Part shown: positions 32,188 to 39,120 of the stretch, piece by piece
How positions within the stretch are numbered: position 1 is the first letter of the stretch
Layout of the letters: each line of letters begins with the position of its first letter
Source: a virus
Virus record (IMG/VR): IMGVR_UViG_3300025141_000126
Span: 1-54,264 of that record
DNA: 54,264 bases
Strand: one strand, 5' to 3'
Program-made: the position numbers and the translations under genes
Notes under the pieces: generated by a model
Databases searched by the model: none
Seen by the model: the letters and a program-made list of their open reading frames with translations, nothing else
What the model was told of the DNA's origin: nothing

Positions 32188-33174
32188 CTATTCTCCCCGG
32201 CCCCCGTTGCCATGTATGCCTATCCCGATGATGACATTTTGAAACAAGCTCGAGCCGCAAGCATGCTTACCCGACGCGCACGAGCCACATTGGCCAGTAC
32301 AGCTCCAGCCCCTTACCCCATACTGCTCGAGAATAGCGGCTCGCACGCGTTTGTGATAAAGGGGATTAGAATATCGTGTTTTACTGTTGATCCCTGTCAT
32401 ATCAATGGCCACGGCCGCAAACAGTCCGCGCACCAACAGTGAGCCGTCCGCGCGCGTTAAGGTCTCGAGCTGTTTGGACAATTCGAGCCCATACTTCGAG
32501 CCGCTGCTTACGTTGAGCATATAATTAGCAGGGAAGGGACGATCGTGCGCTAAAAACAATGGCCAGCTCTTACTGTACCCATAAACAAGCAAATCGGGGC
32601 GCAGCTCGCATAGCTCGAGCCAGAATTGTAAGGTCGCGAGGTCTCGAAAATCGCCGTCCACGTATAACCGGACGATCGCCCCACGCGGTAGCTCGAGCCA
32701 GTGATCGCGAATAAGATCTTTCCTATACTTCATCGCGATTGTGTTGAAGAGCTGACGTAAGTATGGGCCCGGATTACGCCAACTGGTGGTGGTGTAACAA
32801 TATTCAGCGCATGGCCCCTTACCAGGACAAGTAAAGAATGGGAGCTCCGACCAGCAGATAAATGGGAGCTTACTGTTTCCCTTCCTAATGAAGAGCGATC
32901 GATCTGTTTCACTGGCTCGCATCAATGCGTTAAGATCTCGAATTAACGCGCGAAAACCATGGTGCCAAGAGCCCGGGCCGCCGCAAGGGATCCCAGGGAG
33001 AATATTGTACCGAATATAACGGGCCAGCTCATCAGGGGCCATTGTCGCGGCCAACTGGCCTAAGTGCATACCCAACGATCTCGAGACCTTAACAGCGGCG
33101 GCCGCTTTCCTATTCTTATTCAGGGAAGGGAAGCGGCTCTTAAGATTGCGAACAAGCTGTTTTTTAGTTCTCAT
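32188..33174 (-). CDS. GP88-like phage protein
   Basis: 328 aa from ATG 33174, preceded by GGGAGATCTCGAG; the longer frame to 33300 runs through the previous gene. CPGKGPCAEYCY (C116, C122, C126), an SWRNP after it, VRLYVDGDF (169-176) and a late Cys cluster (CTGQCGSCASGKHAC) follow the order I remember for the phage gene-product-88 family, whose biochemical role is unknown to me. The Cys set could bind a metal or cluster. The gene lies wholly in the palindrome-rich island and uses many CTCGAG and CGATCG words in its coding sequence. Confidence 0.7.
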   Translation of the reverse strand: MRTKKQLVRNLKSRFPSLNKNRKAAAAVKVSRSLGMHLGQLAATMAPDELARYIRYNILPGIPCGGPGSWHHGFRALIRDLNALMRASETDRSLFIRKGNSKLPFICWSELPFFTCPGKGPCAEYCYTTTSWRNPGPYLRQLFNTIAMKYRKDLIRDHWLELPRGAIVRLYVDGDFRDLATLQFWLELCELRPDLLVYGYSKSWPLFLAHDRPFPANYMLNVSSGSKYGLELSKQLETLTRADGSLLVRGLFAAVAIDMTGINSKTRYSNPLYHKRVRAAILEQYGVRGWSCTGQCGSCASGKHACGSSLFQNVIIGIGIHGNGGRGE

Positions 33175-33388
33175 CTCGAGATCTCCCTTTACAGGGGCAA
33201 TTGGCCAGCGGACACGAGAGCCCAAGCCGATCACCAGTTGATCGCATAAAATCAATGTGATTCCAGTTGACGCATTTTGAACAATAACAATCGGGGCCAA
33301 ACAGTTGATAGTCGGCTCGATCGATCTCGTGCGATCGTTGACACCTAGGGCACACGGCCGTATGCGTTGATGGGCTATTAATTCTCAT
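33164..33388 (-). CDS. Small zinc-ribbon protein, 74 aa
   Basis: CPRCQRSHEID ... CYCSKC is a CxxC...CxxC-type ribbon; a third Cys group (CPLANCPCKG) follows. Overlaps the GP88-like gene by 11 bases, so the two are translationally coupled. Confidence 0.65.
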   Translation of the reverse strand: MRINSPSTHTAVCPRCQRSHEIDRADYQLFGPDCYCSKCVNWNHIDFMRSTGDRLGLSCPLANCPCKGRSRDEN

Positions 33389-33485
33389 CTCGTCATGGCT
33401 CCAAACAGGGAAGGGAAGTAAAGGTTAACAATCGGGAGATCTCGAGCAGCTCCAACTGCTCGAGATCGACCGGAATTAATCTTCA
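33389..33485 (-). repeat. Intergenic cassette copy D with perfect 12-bp hairpin
   Basis: GATCTCGAGCAG (33438-33449) pairs perfectly with CTGCTCGAGATC (33456-33467) around CTCCAA, flanked by GGGAAGGGAAG and ATCGACCGGAATTAA. Nearly identical to copy E. Confidence 0.8.
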
Positions 33486-33701
33486 TCAGTGAATACCGAT
33501 CTCAACTGTTGGAGCTGGTTGTTTTGGTGGTGGCCCGTCCCATACGAGATCACCACCCACTTCAAAGCCTAAGAATCTTACCTCCTGATGGCGGCCGTAT
33601 AAATGGATAGCGATCGCTTCCTCGATCGTTGGCGCATCAATGCGGATGGGGGAATCACCATAATTGGCTGAATACGTCCAAAACAGAATAAAGGTCTTCA
33701 T
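33486..33701 (-). CDS. Hypothetical protein, 71 aa
   Basis: Start after GGAGATGATGAG. MKTFILFWTYSANYGDSPI, then IRIDAPTIEEAIAIHLYG: a small alpha/beta protein. Followed by hairpin cassette D. Not recognised. Confidence 0.6.
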   Translation of the reverse strand: MKTFILFWTYSANYGDSPIRIDAPTIEEAIAIHLYGRHQEVRFLGFEVGGDLVWDGPPPKQPAPTVEIGIH

Positions 33702-33782
33702 CTCATCATCTCCAAAACAAGGAAGGGAAGGTAAACAATCGGGTGATCTCGAGCAGCGGCCGCCGCTCGAGATCGACCGGAA
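33702..33782 (-). repeat. Intergenic cassette copy E with palindromic hairpin
   Basis: GATCTCGAGC (33745-33754) pairs with GCTCGAGATC (33765-33774), enclosing the palindrome GCGGCCGC. Same flanks as copy D (GGAAGGGAAGGTAAACAATC and CGACCGGAATTAA). Confidence 0.8.
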
Positions 33783-34004
33783 TTAACCTTCAACGCAATC
33801 AACGCGAAACACTTGGCAATGGGTAACCGCTGTTGGCCGCTGTTGGTTGGCCATAACGGCTATCTTGGCTCGATCACAATCAACAGCCCAGACAAGGGAA
33901 GTAAAATCGCGTTGAGAGATCACCCCATTGTGGCTCTTAACGCATATGATTCCCTTTACTTGCCATTTCAACTGCTGACGACAATTGTAGTTTTTAGTTC
34001 TCAT
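33783..34004 (-). CDS. Hypothetical basic protein, 73 aa
   Basis: Start after GGAGATGAAGAG. Contains KWQVKGIICVKSHNGVI and SLVWAVDCDRAKIAVM; four Cys. Ends at cassette E. Not recognised. Confidence 0.6.
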   Translation of the reverse strand: MRTKNYNCRQQLKWQVKGIICVKSHNGVISQRDFTSLVWAVDCDRAKIAVMANQQRPTAVTHCQVFRVDCVEG

Positions 34005-34027
34005 CTCTTCATCTCCAGTAAAGGGAA

Positions 34028-34192
34028 TTAATTAGACGACGATCGCATCATGAGCTCGAGCCAACCAACAGCGGCTCGTGCCGAATCAAACTGTTTCCCT
34101 GTTTCACGTTGAGACGAAACAGCGCGGAAACCAGAGCCGAAAGGCTTGATGTAACCAGCATAACGGCCGTTAAAATTAATTAGTGTTCTCAT
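34028..34192 (-). CDS. Hypothetical protein, 54 aa; first gene of the minus operon
   Basis: ATG at 34192 after GGAGATGATGAG is preferred; the reading to 34267 adds a hydrophobic leader without a ribosome site. MRTLINFNGRYAGYIKPFG is beta-type. The operon promoter should lie between here and 34.4 kb, but I see no consensus site. Confidence 0.6.
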   Translation of the reverse strand: MRTLINFNGRYAGYIKPFGSGFRAVSSQRETGKQFDSARAAVGWLELMMRSSSN

Positions 34193-34323
34193 CTCATCAT
34201 CTCCAAACAGGGAAGGGAAACAAACAAACAACACAAGTAACAATAGCGGTGATCGGTTCGAGATCAATGGGGAGATGAGAATAAAATAGCGGAATTGTAC
34301 AGATACGCTAGTATGCTAGGCCG

Positions 34324-34337
34324 AAATAAATTTATTT
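34324..34337. promoter_or_regulatory. AT-rich 14-bp perfect palindrome
   Basis: AAATAAATTTATTT. Position upstream of the minus operon and AT-rich content fit an operator or a melting element. Confidence 0.5.
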
Positions 34338-34487
34338 TGTCATGAGATCAACCGATAAATGGGGTGATCCCGAGGTAGACAATGGGGAGATCTCGATAAA
34401 TTGAGCCACCTGGTTCCAGGTCAGCTCTAGGCCAAAAATGAGATCTCCAGCGATCAACTGGAGGGAAGGGAGCAGCGATCAACTGGA

Positions 34488-34620
34488 GATGAGACGAGGA
34501 AGGGAGATCAACAGCGGCTCACTGCTGGAGATGATGAGACGAGGAAGGAAGGGAAGGGAGATCACTGCTCGAGATGAGACGAGGGAAGGGAGATCTCCCC
34601 ATTGATGAGATGAGACGAGG
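34488..34620. repeat. Four direct copies of a 12-mer (iteron-like)
   Basis: GATGAGACGAGG occurs at 34488, 34533, 34573 and 34609, each followed by a variable AAGGGAGATC-like purine run. Spacing is 36-45 bases. Confidence 0.7.
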
Positions 34621-34648
34621 AAGGAAGGGAAGAAGTTGAGCAAGGTGC

Positions 34649-34664
34649 ATTGATCGCGATCAAT
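34649..34664. promoter_or_regulatory. 16-bp perfect palindrome
   Basis: ATTGATCGCGATCAAT. A likely protein-binding site in the noncoding switch region. Confidence 0.55.
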
Positions 34665-34748
34665 AGAATAGCGTTGAACCGGGTTGGTTGTAGGACGGCA
34701 TCGGTTTGAAGCTAGAATAGCAGAGGGAAACGACGAAACAACACGATC

Positions 34749-34765
34749 GGGGGGGGTCGTCCCCC
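34749..34765. other. G-tract/C-tract hairpin
   Basis: G8 followed by TCGT and C5 forms a GC-only stem of at least 5 bp. There is no T-run, so it is not a clear terminator. Confidence 0.45.
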
Positions 34766-35060
34766 TCCGGCACCCCGCACTATATCAACCTTCGCCCCAG
34801 AGTATTTTCGCTCCAACATTACTTTCCCTCCCTACCCCCCATCCTACCTACCCACTCCTCTCCCCACACACTCCTTTATGCTCATTATGCCTCTCTCCCG
34901 TCTCGTACGTCCCTCCCTACCCCGCTTCCTCCCACACTCCTCCATTCTGTCTGCCTACGTCCCTGCACTCCTTGACGCTCCATATGCCCCCATACGGCTC
35001 ATTAGACGGCATTTGTGTCGATTCACGCATATTCATCTAGCCTGTTTCCCTGAACCGGCG

Positions 35061-35088
35061 TTGACTCTGCTTCGATCGAGCGTATAAT
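35061..35088 (+). promoter_or_regulatory. Strong sigma70 promoter, head of the 35-44 kb block
   Basis: TTGACT at 35061-35066, 16-base spacer, perfect TATAAT at 35083-35088. The leader to the first supported gene (35255) is about 160 bases; it holds only tiny frames such as a 21-aa Cys-rich one at 35127, not called. Confidence 0.82.
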
Positions 35089-35254
35089 GTGGCTGTCTTT
35101 GTTGGACACGTTGCTATGGGGCAGCATGGAGCAGAAACCGATCCATGTGTTGCGTGTTCCAGTATGCTGTCACCCTCCCTGCTGTGGTTAGCCGGTGGAT
35201 GTGGTGGAAGTCACTGCTGGTACGTGCCCGTTTCTTTACCCTCTGGAGTGAACC

Positions 35255-35674
35255 ATGTACACCTACATCTCTCGTGACTGTACCCCCCTTCAGCGTAGGT
35301 GGTATCGCCTCTTGCGTTGGCTTGGGTTCTACCGTATTCGCCACATCAAGGGGGTAATGCGTGGTCATCAGCATGACATTGGCGACCCTCGTGAGCCGTC
35401 AGTTAAGTATCTGATTGGCTTGGCTGTGACGCAGGAGGTCGAGGATGCTATCTACTACGGGCGTACTCGCTGGTCCTGGCGTCATCTCTCGTTTCAGCGG
35501 GAGGTGCTTATCGACCGTCACGTCATCTGGGACGTTGAGCGCAACATCCTTACCCCGATCCTCGACGATCAGGCTGGCGACTCTTGGCGTGGACTCATAG
35601 ACCGGCACTCACCAAGCCTCAATAACCGTGGGCCTGTGCCGATAGGGGTGGACAATGAGGTGTTCTGGTTATGA
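35255..35674 (+). CDS. Hypothetical protein, 139 aa, distantly like the small paralogues
   Basis: Start after CTGGAGTGAACC, a ribosome-site cassette also used at 35942 and 38935. Basic N-terminus (RRWYRLLRWLGFYRIRH), then QEVEDAIYYGRTRW and DRHVIWDVERN, the second resembling the family V-W core. Could be an enlarged or fused member. Function unknown. Confidence 0.65.
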   Translation: MYTYISRDCTPLQRRWYRLLRWLGFYRIRHIKGVMRGHQHDIGDPREPSVKYLIGLAVTQEVEDAIYYGRTRWSWRHLSFQREVLIDRHVIWDVERNILTPILDDQAGDSWRGLIDRHSPSLNNRGPVPIGVDNEVFWL

Positions 35675-35874
35675 TCACTAGCATTAAGACCCAGATCGAA
35701 GACGCTGTTACCGTTCCTCTTGAGGAGGATATCCGTGACCACTGCCGCCTCGTTGCTACAGTCGTTAGCGTCAGGGTGCTCAGACCAGTAAGGCGCGCCC
35801 ACTTTCCGCTCCATCGCGGCATCACATCCGGCAATCACCAACGCATCTACAACCTAGTTTCGTATCACAGCTGA
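35671..35874 (+). CDS. Small paralogue-like protein, 67 aa
   Basis: ATGA overlap. MITSIKTQIEDAVTVPLEEDI has a T-x3-I-ED start; no W core and an Arg-rich C-terminal half. Possibly a degraded member, as the C-terminus looks unlike other copies. Confidence 0.5.
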   Translation: MITSIKTQIEDAVTVPLEEDIRDHCRLVATVVSVRVLRPVRRAHFPLHRGITSGNHQRIYNLVSYHS

Positions 35875-35881
35875 CACGAAC

Positions 35882-35910
35882 TTGCCTCTGCGGCCCTGTT
35901 CTGGTACAAT
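35882..35910 (+). promoter_or_regulatory. sigma70-type promoter
   Basis: TTGCCT at 35882-35887, 17-base spacer, TACAAT at 35905-35910, 30 bases before the gene at 35942. Confidence 0.65.
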
Positions 35911-35941
35911 AACGTGCCTCTTTTTATTACTGGAGTGAACT

Positions 35942-36136
35942 ATGGATATCGACGACACCTATCTAAAGATCCTGCGTGCCACCCGCAACGTCGTAGATGA
36001 TCAACTCGACAAGAACCTCGTGGCTGGTGTCGTTGTGCGGCATGTGCTCAACCGGGTGTCGGATGCTGTTTGGCCCTTGCAATGGATGCTGTACACGGGA
36101 CTCTCCAAGATCTGTAACTCGGAGGTGTACTCATGA
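35942..36136 (+). CDS. Small paralogue family member (64 aa)
   Basis: CTGGAGTGAACT precedes the ATG. MDIDDTYLKILRATRNVVDD contains DDTY-x3-[IL]; SDAVWPLQWML is the V-W core. ATGA overlap with the next gene. Function unknown. Confidence 0.75.
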   Translation: MDIDDTYLKILRATRNVVDDQLDKNLVAGVVVRHVLNRVSDAVWPLQWMLYTGLSKICNSEVYS

Positions 36137-36507
36137 GCGGTGAACTATATCGCAGTGAACGCCATAACCCGCACAAAACTGCAGTGTGTAAAAACTGTGG
36201 CAATATGAACGCCCTTATAATATGGGGGAATATCAATTGCGACACCTGCCCTGGCCCGCATGAACATCGCTCTGGACTACAGGGTATCGCTAAGGTGATC
36301 GACGATGCTGTCTGGAAGAGGGCGAACATTGCTTTGTACCGTACTACTGCCCATCAGAGGAATCTTGATGATGAAAACCACTTCTCACTGGAGGATCGGG
36401 GTCCGTTCTGGGATGCTGTACGGGGGATTTGGGATCAGCAAGAGCAGAACCGTGCGGAGTTCACGGCATTTCAAGTTCGCGATACAGCAAGGAGGGCGAC
36501 TTTATGA
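36133..36507 (+). CDS. Zinc-ribbon protein fused to a small-family-like domain (124 aa)
   Basis: N-terminal CKNCGNMNAL ... CDTCPGPHEH zinc ribbon (about 19-41), then GIAKVIDDAVWKRANIAL with a V-W core and PFWDAVRGIW later. Looks like a nucleic-acid-binding ribbon fused to one or two copies of the family core. ATGA overlap upstream, and overlaps the next zinc gene by 4 bases. Confidence 0.65.
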   Translation: MSGELYRSERHNPHKTAVCKNCGNMNALIIWGNINCDTCPGPHEHRSGLQGIAKVIDDAVWKRANIALYRTTAHQRNLDDENHFSLEDRGPFWDAVRGIWDQQEQNRAEFTAFQVRDTARRATL

Positions 36508-36719
36508 GACGCATCATCAAACGTGGCACCGAGCAGAAGCTAGTGCATTTCGTCTACCGTGCGGAGTGCCCTGTCTGCGGCTGTATATTCGAGTTCGACG
36601 ACACTGGTGCTTGGCCCACTACATCGGTGCTCGCTTCTAAGTCACGAGAGACTTGGTGCCCTACCACGAACTGCGCATCGCAGCGGCTGACGGGTTATCG
36701 CACGGACGAGGGGCAATGA
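36504..36719 (+). CDS. Zinc-ribbon protein, 71 aa
   Basis: Ribosome site AAGGAGGG within the previous gene. CPVCGCIFEFDDTG and WCPTTNC form the zinc site; the rest is basic. Overlaps the next gene by ATGA. Confidence 0.7.
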   Translation: MRRIIKRGTEQKLVHFVYRAECPVCGCIFEFDDTGAWPTTSVLASKSRETWCPTTNCASQRLTGYRTDEGQ

Positions 36720-36967
36720 TCACCTTCCTCCTAGCTTTCACCCAGGGACTGTCCTTCTGTCTCGTGTCTCGCTCACGCAACAGGGATAATCTCACGTACC
36801 ACCTGTTCTCTAGCTTGTTTTCTAATGCTATATTATTTGCCACCTTCCGACATCTCGTGCTATCAGGCATGTCCTTCTGGCTGTTCTTCCCCTACACGAT
36901 TGGGATGACGCTGGGATCTCTGCTTGGTATGCGCTGCTCACTCTGGATCGAACGTAGGATAGCCTAA
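36716..36967 (+). CDS. Phage small membrane protein, 83 aa
   Basis: Three hydrophobic segments (FLLAFTQGLSFCLV, ATFRHLVLSGMSFWLFF, TIGMTLGSLLGM) around the polar SRSRNRDNLTYHLFSSLFSN. That SRxRNR...YH...SN pattern occurs in small membrane proteins of many unrelated phages, from recall. Function unknown. One base separates it from QueC. Confidence 0.68.
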   Translation: MITFLLAFTQGLSFCLVSRSRNRDNLTYHLFSSLFSNAILFATFRHLVLSGMSFWLFFPYTIGMTLGSLLGMRCSLWIERRIA

Positions 36968-36968
36968 T

Positions 36969-37574
36969 ATGAAGACAATCGTGATACTATCGGGGGGTGT
37001 GGACTCTACTGTGATCCTCTGGCGGTGCTTAGCTGCGGAGGATGAGGTGAAGGCACTCTCATTCGACTACGGTCAACGACATCGCCGGGAACTCGACGCT
37101 GCCACGAAGATCGCTGCCAAGGCAGGGGTCGAGCATAAGATCGTGGATGTGACAGCATGGGGCGACCTGATGCAGCCTATCCTAAGAGCTCCTGTCCCCC
37201 ACGGCCATTATGAGAGCGAACAGCAGAAGTCTACCGTCGTGCCTAACCGGAATATGGTCTTCATCGCGATCGCTGCCTCCTGGGCTATGTCTGTCGGATA
37301 CGATCAAGTCGCTATCGGTGCCCATGCCGGGGATCATCACATCTACCGGGACTGCCGGGAATCGTTCTTTGCTCCCCTGGAACTAGCACTCTATGCCTCT
37401 GATGAGCGTCAAATACAGATCTGGCGACCGTATGTTCGGCAAACAAAGGCTGAGGTGATCGCTGACGGCAGGGATCTAGCTGCTCCGCTTGATATGACCT
37501 GGACTTGCTATGAGGGCGGGGACGTGCCGTGTGGTAAATGCGGTGCCTGTGTCGAGAGAGAGGAAGCGGAATGA
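36969..37574 (+). CDS. queC: 7-cyano-7-deazaguanine (preQ0) synthase
   Basis: 201 aa. PP-loop SGGVDST at 8-14 for ATP binding, and a C-terminal zinc site C180, C188, C191, C194. QueC converts 7-carboxy-7-deazaguanine to preQ0 using ATP and ammonia. In phages this product is used to modify DNA rather than tRNA. It overlaps QueE by 4 bases, and QueE overlaps the DpdA-like gene by 1, so the three form a pathway operon. QueD and FolE are absent here and would have to come from the host or the missing part of the genome. Confidence 0.92.
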   Translation: MKTIVILSGGVDSTVILWRCLAAEDEVKALSFDYGQRHRRELDAATKIAAKAGVEHKIVDVTAWGDLMQPILRAPVPHGHYESEQQKSTVVPNRNMVFIAIAASWAMSVGYDQVAIGAHAGDHHIYRDCRESFFAPLELALYASDERQIQIWRPYVRQTKAEVIADGRDLAAPLDMTWTCYEGGDVPCGKCGACVEREEAE

Positions 37575-38164
37575 AGATCAACGAGAGGTTTGTTTCGTAC
37601 CAGGGATCGGGGCTAATGACCGGTCAGCAGCAGTATTTCGTTCGGCTACACGGTTGCTCTGTACCTTGTCCTATCAAGGCAATGTGCGATGAGTCTGATG
37701 CACTATCGGGCGAACCCAACGAGGAGTTGACCGTGGAGGACGTGGCTATCGCAGCCGCTGAGTCTGGCACCGGTTGGCTGCATCTAACCGGTGGTGAACC
37801 GATGGATCAGCGTAGCGAGGTTGCGTATGCCATCGCTCATGCCCGAGACCGAGACGTGAAGACTCACATTCAAACCAGCGGTGCTGTCTGGTGCCCATCA
37901 GTAGACTACCTCACGGTGAGCCCAAAAGCAGAGAAGGTTGCTCAGAACTACGGCGACGAGATGATCCTTGTCTACGATCCGGCCTGGGTTACGGTTGATG
38001 TTGCGAATGAACTACGGCGATCGACCTCGTTCGGCCTGTACTACATGCAGCCGCTATGGGAGTTTGGCACATGCAACTCAGACAAGACCTTGAAGTTCAT
38101 GGCCGCGCTGAAGGGTTCATGGAGAATTAGCGGTCAACTGCACAAGTACTTGGGGATTCGGTAA
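37571..38164 (+). CDS. queE: 7-carboxy-7-deazaguanine synthase-like radical SAM enzyme
   Basis: 197 aa. RLHGCSVPCPIKAMCDES provides the cluster-binding Cys at C29, C33 and C39. LHLTGGEPMDQ (GGEP SAM motif), HIQTSG and YLTVSPKAE match QueE, which contracts carboxy-tetrahydropterin to CDG. The Cys spacing CX3CX5C is not the usual CX3CX2C of radical SAM enzymes. Its place between queC and the DpdA-like gene secures the assignment. Confidence 0.85.
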   Translation: MKINERFVSYQGSGLMTGQQQYFVRLHGCSVPCPIKAMCDESDALSGEPNEELTVEDVAIAAAESGTGWLHLTGGEPMDQRSEVAYAIAHARDRDVKTHIQTSGAVWCPSVDYLTVSPKAEKVAQNYGDEMILVYDPAWVTVDVANELRRSTSFGLYYMQPLWEFGTCNSDKTLKFMAALKGSWRISGQLHKYLGIR

Positions 38165-38931
38165 TGCGGCACTACCACGGCACGCCACTTGGAGGTACAC
38201 GGGAATCGGTGGCGCGATTTGTGATCACAGGGAATCGACACTTCCTTGTACCCTTCCCGAACCCCGACGACCTCTCCGTGATCGCTGAGTCGAGTTGTGG
38301 CTTCTGTGTGGACAATGGTGCTTTCAGTGCCTGGAGATCCGGCAAGCCTGTCACCGACTGGGGACCGTATTACGACTGGTGTACACTGTGGTGCCGTCAT
38401 CCCCGCTGGGATTTTGCGGTCGTCCCAGACGTGATTGGGGGGTGCGAAGAAGAGAATGATTTGCTTGTAGAGGAATGGTTTGCCCGCACCCGACTCGACG
38501 ACGGCACTTGTGCTGAGGGAGCACCGGTCTGGCATCTACATGAATCATTCGATCGACTCAACCGGTTAATGGCCGACAGCCGAATCATCTGCTTGGGTAG
38601 CAGCGGTGAGTATCAGAACCCTGGCACCACCGCTTGGCACGACCGAATGGCAAAGGCTATGGATGTGCTGTGTGATAGCACTGGTAGTCCCAGGCGTAAG
38701 ATACATGGCCTGCGTATGCTGGACCCGGCGATCGTCGCGAGATACCCGCTGTTCAGTGCGGACTCAACGAACGTCGCACAGAACTCTCAACTACTCGGTC
38801 GGTACGGCATGTACAAACCACCTACTCAGGCCCAGCGAAGGGAAGTACTGGCAGCTCGTATTGAGACGACTAGGTCTCCTGGGATCTGGGTGCCTGCCGC
38901 TAAGCAAGAAGAACTATTCTCTCTGGAGTGA
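38164..38931 (+). CDS. dpdA: DpdA-like DNA 7-deazaguanine transglycosylase
   Basis: 255 aa. MRHYHGTPLGGTRESVARF start; DNGAFSAW with D50 in the position of the TGT substrate-binding Asp; PDVIGG (D89); PVWHLHES (122-128); SADSTNVAQN with D200 in the position of the TGT nucleophile region. I recall this family as phage DpdA-type tRNA-guanine-transglycosylase homologues that exchange guanine in DNA for preQ0 or a related base. With queC and queE just upstream, the phage DNA is predicted to carry dPreQ0 or a derivative, protecting it from host restriction. Confidence 0.75.
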   Translation: MRHYHGTPLGGTRESVARFVITGNRHFLVPFPNPDDLSVIAESSCGFCVDNGAFSAWRSGKPVTDWGPYYDWCTLWCRHPRWDFAVVPDVIGGCEEENDLLVEEWFARTRLDDGTCAEGAPVWHLHESFDRLNRLMADSRIICLGSSGEYQNPGTTAWHDRMAKAMDVLCDSTGSPRRKIHGLRMLDPAIVARYPLFSADSTNVAQNSQLLGRYGMYKPPTQAQRREVLAARIETTRSPGIWVPAAKQEELFSLE

Positions 38932-38934
38932 CCA

Positions 38935-39120
38935 ATGGACGACACACGCGACAGTATAAACAACATCGCCTGGGAGGCATGGCATCGCCTGCGAGAGGAC
39001 ACCGGCAACTTGATACATACGGTGCCGATGATAAACGCCGTAGCGATGTCAACAGTGCACGGTCCAAGCCAACTCATCGGAGACGAGGTATGGCTTTTCG
39101 CCGGGGGTTACCATGGATGA
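38935..39120 (+). CDS. Small paralogue family, cluster G member 1 (61 aa)
   Basis: CTGGAGTGACCA then ATGGACGACAC. MDDTRDSINNIAWEAWHRL has the full signature. Ends ...GGYHG with its stop in the next ATGGATGA. Function unknown. Confidence 0.8.
   Translation: MDDTRDSINNIAWEAWHRLREDTGNLIHTVPMINAVAMSTVHGPSQLIGDEVWLFAGGYHG

Larger units (their letters stand above)
34268..35254. other. Noncoding strand-switch region, candidate replication origin
   Basis: About 990 bases with no supportable gene, between the minus operon and the plus block. The plus strand is purine-rich (GGAAGGGA/GATGAGACGAGG words) from about 34430 to 34640 and pyrimidine-rich (TCCCTCCCTACC words) from about 34790 to 34970. It contains two perfect palindromes, four copies of a 12-mer, a G8 tract with a hairpin and one strong plus promoter. 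Small frames seen in the CT-rich part are low-complexity and are not called. Confidence 0.6.

Noticed and set aside
32027-32260. 77-codon minus frame with repeated SRHHKQG
   Set aside because: The repeat is simply the 21-bp tandem repeat read in frame, and it overlaps the end of the GP88-like gene.
32031-34620. Vector or cloning polylinker contamination
   Set aside because: CTCGAG, AGATCT and GCGGCCGC clusters look like a polylinker, but the words continue through intact genes with phage-like ribosome sites for 3 kb, and no known vector segment is visible. A check is still sensible.
34684-35040. 118-codon plus-strand frame in the noncoding switch region
   Set aside because: The translation is Pro/Ser/Leu/His-rich low complexity produced by the CT-rich tract; no ribosome site and no codon bias.
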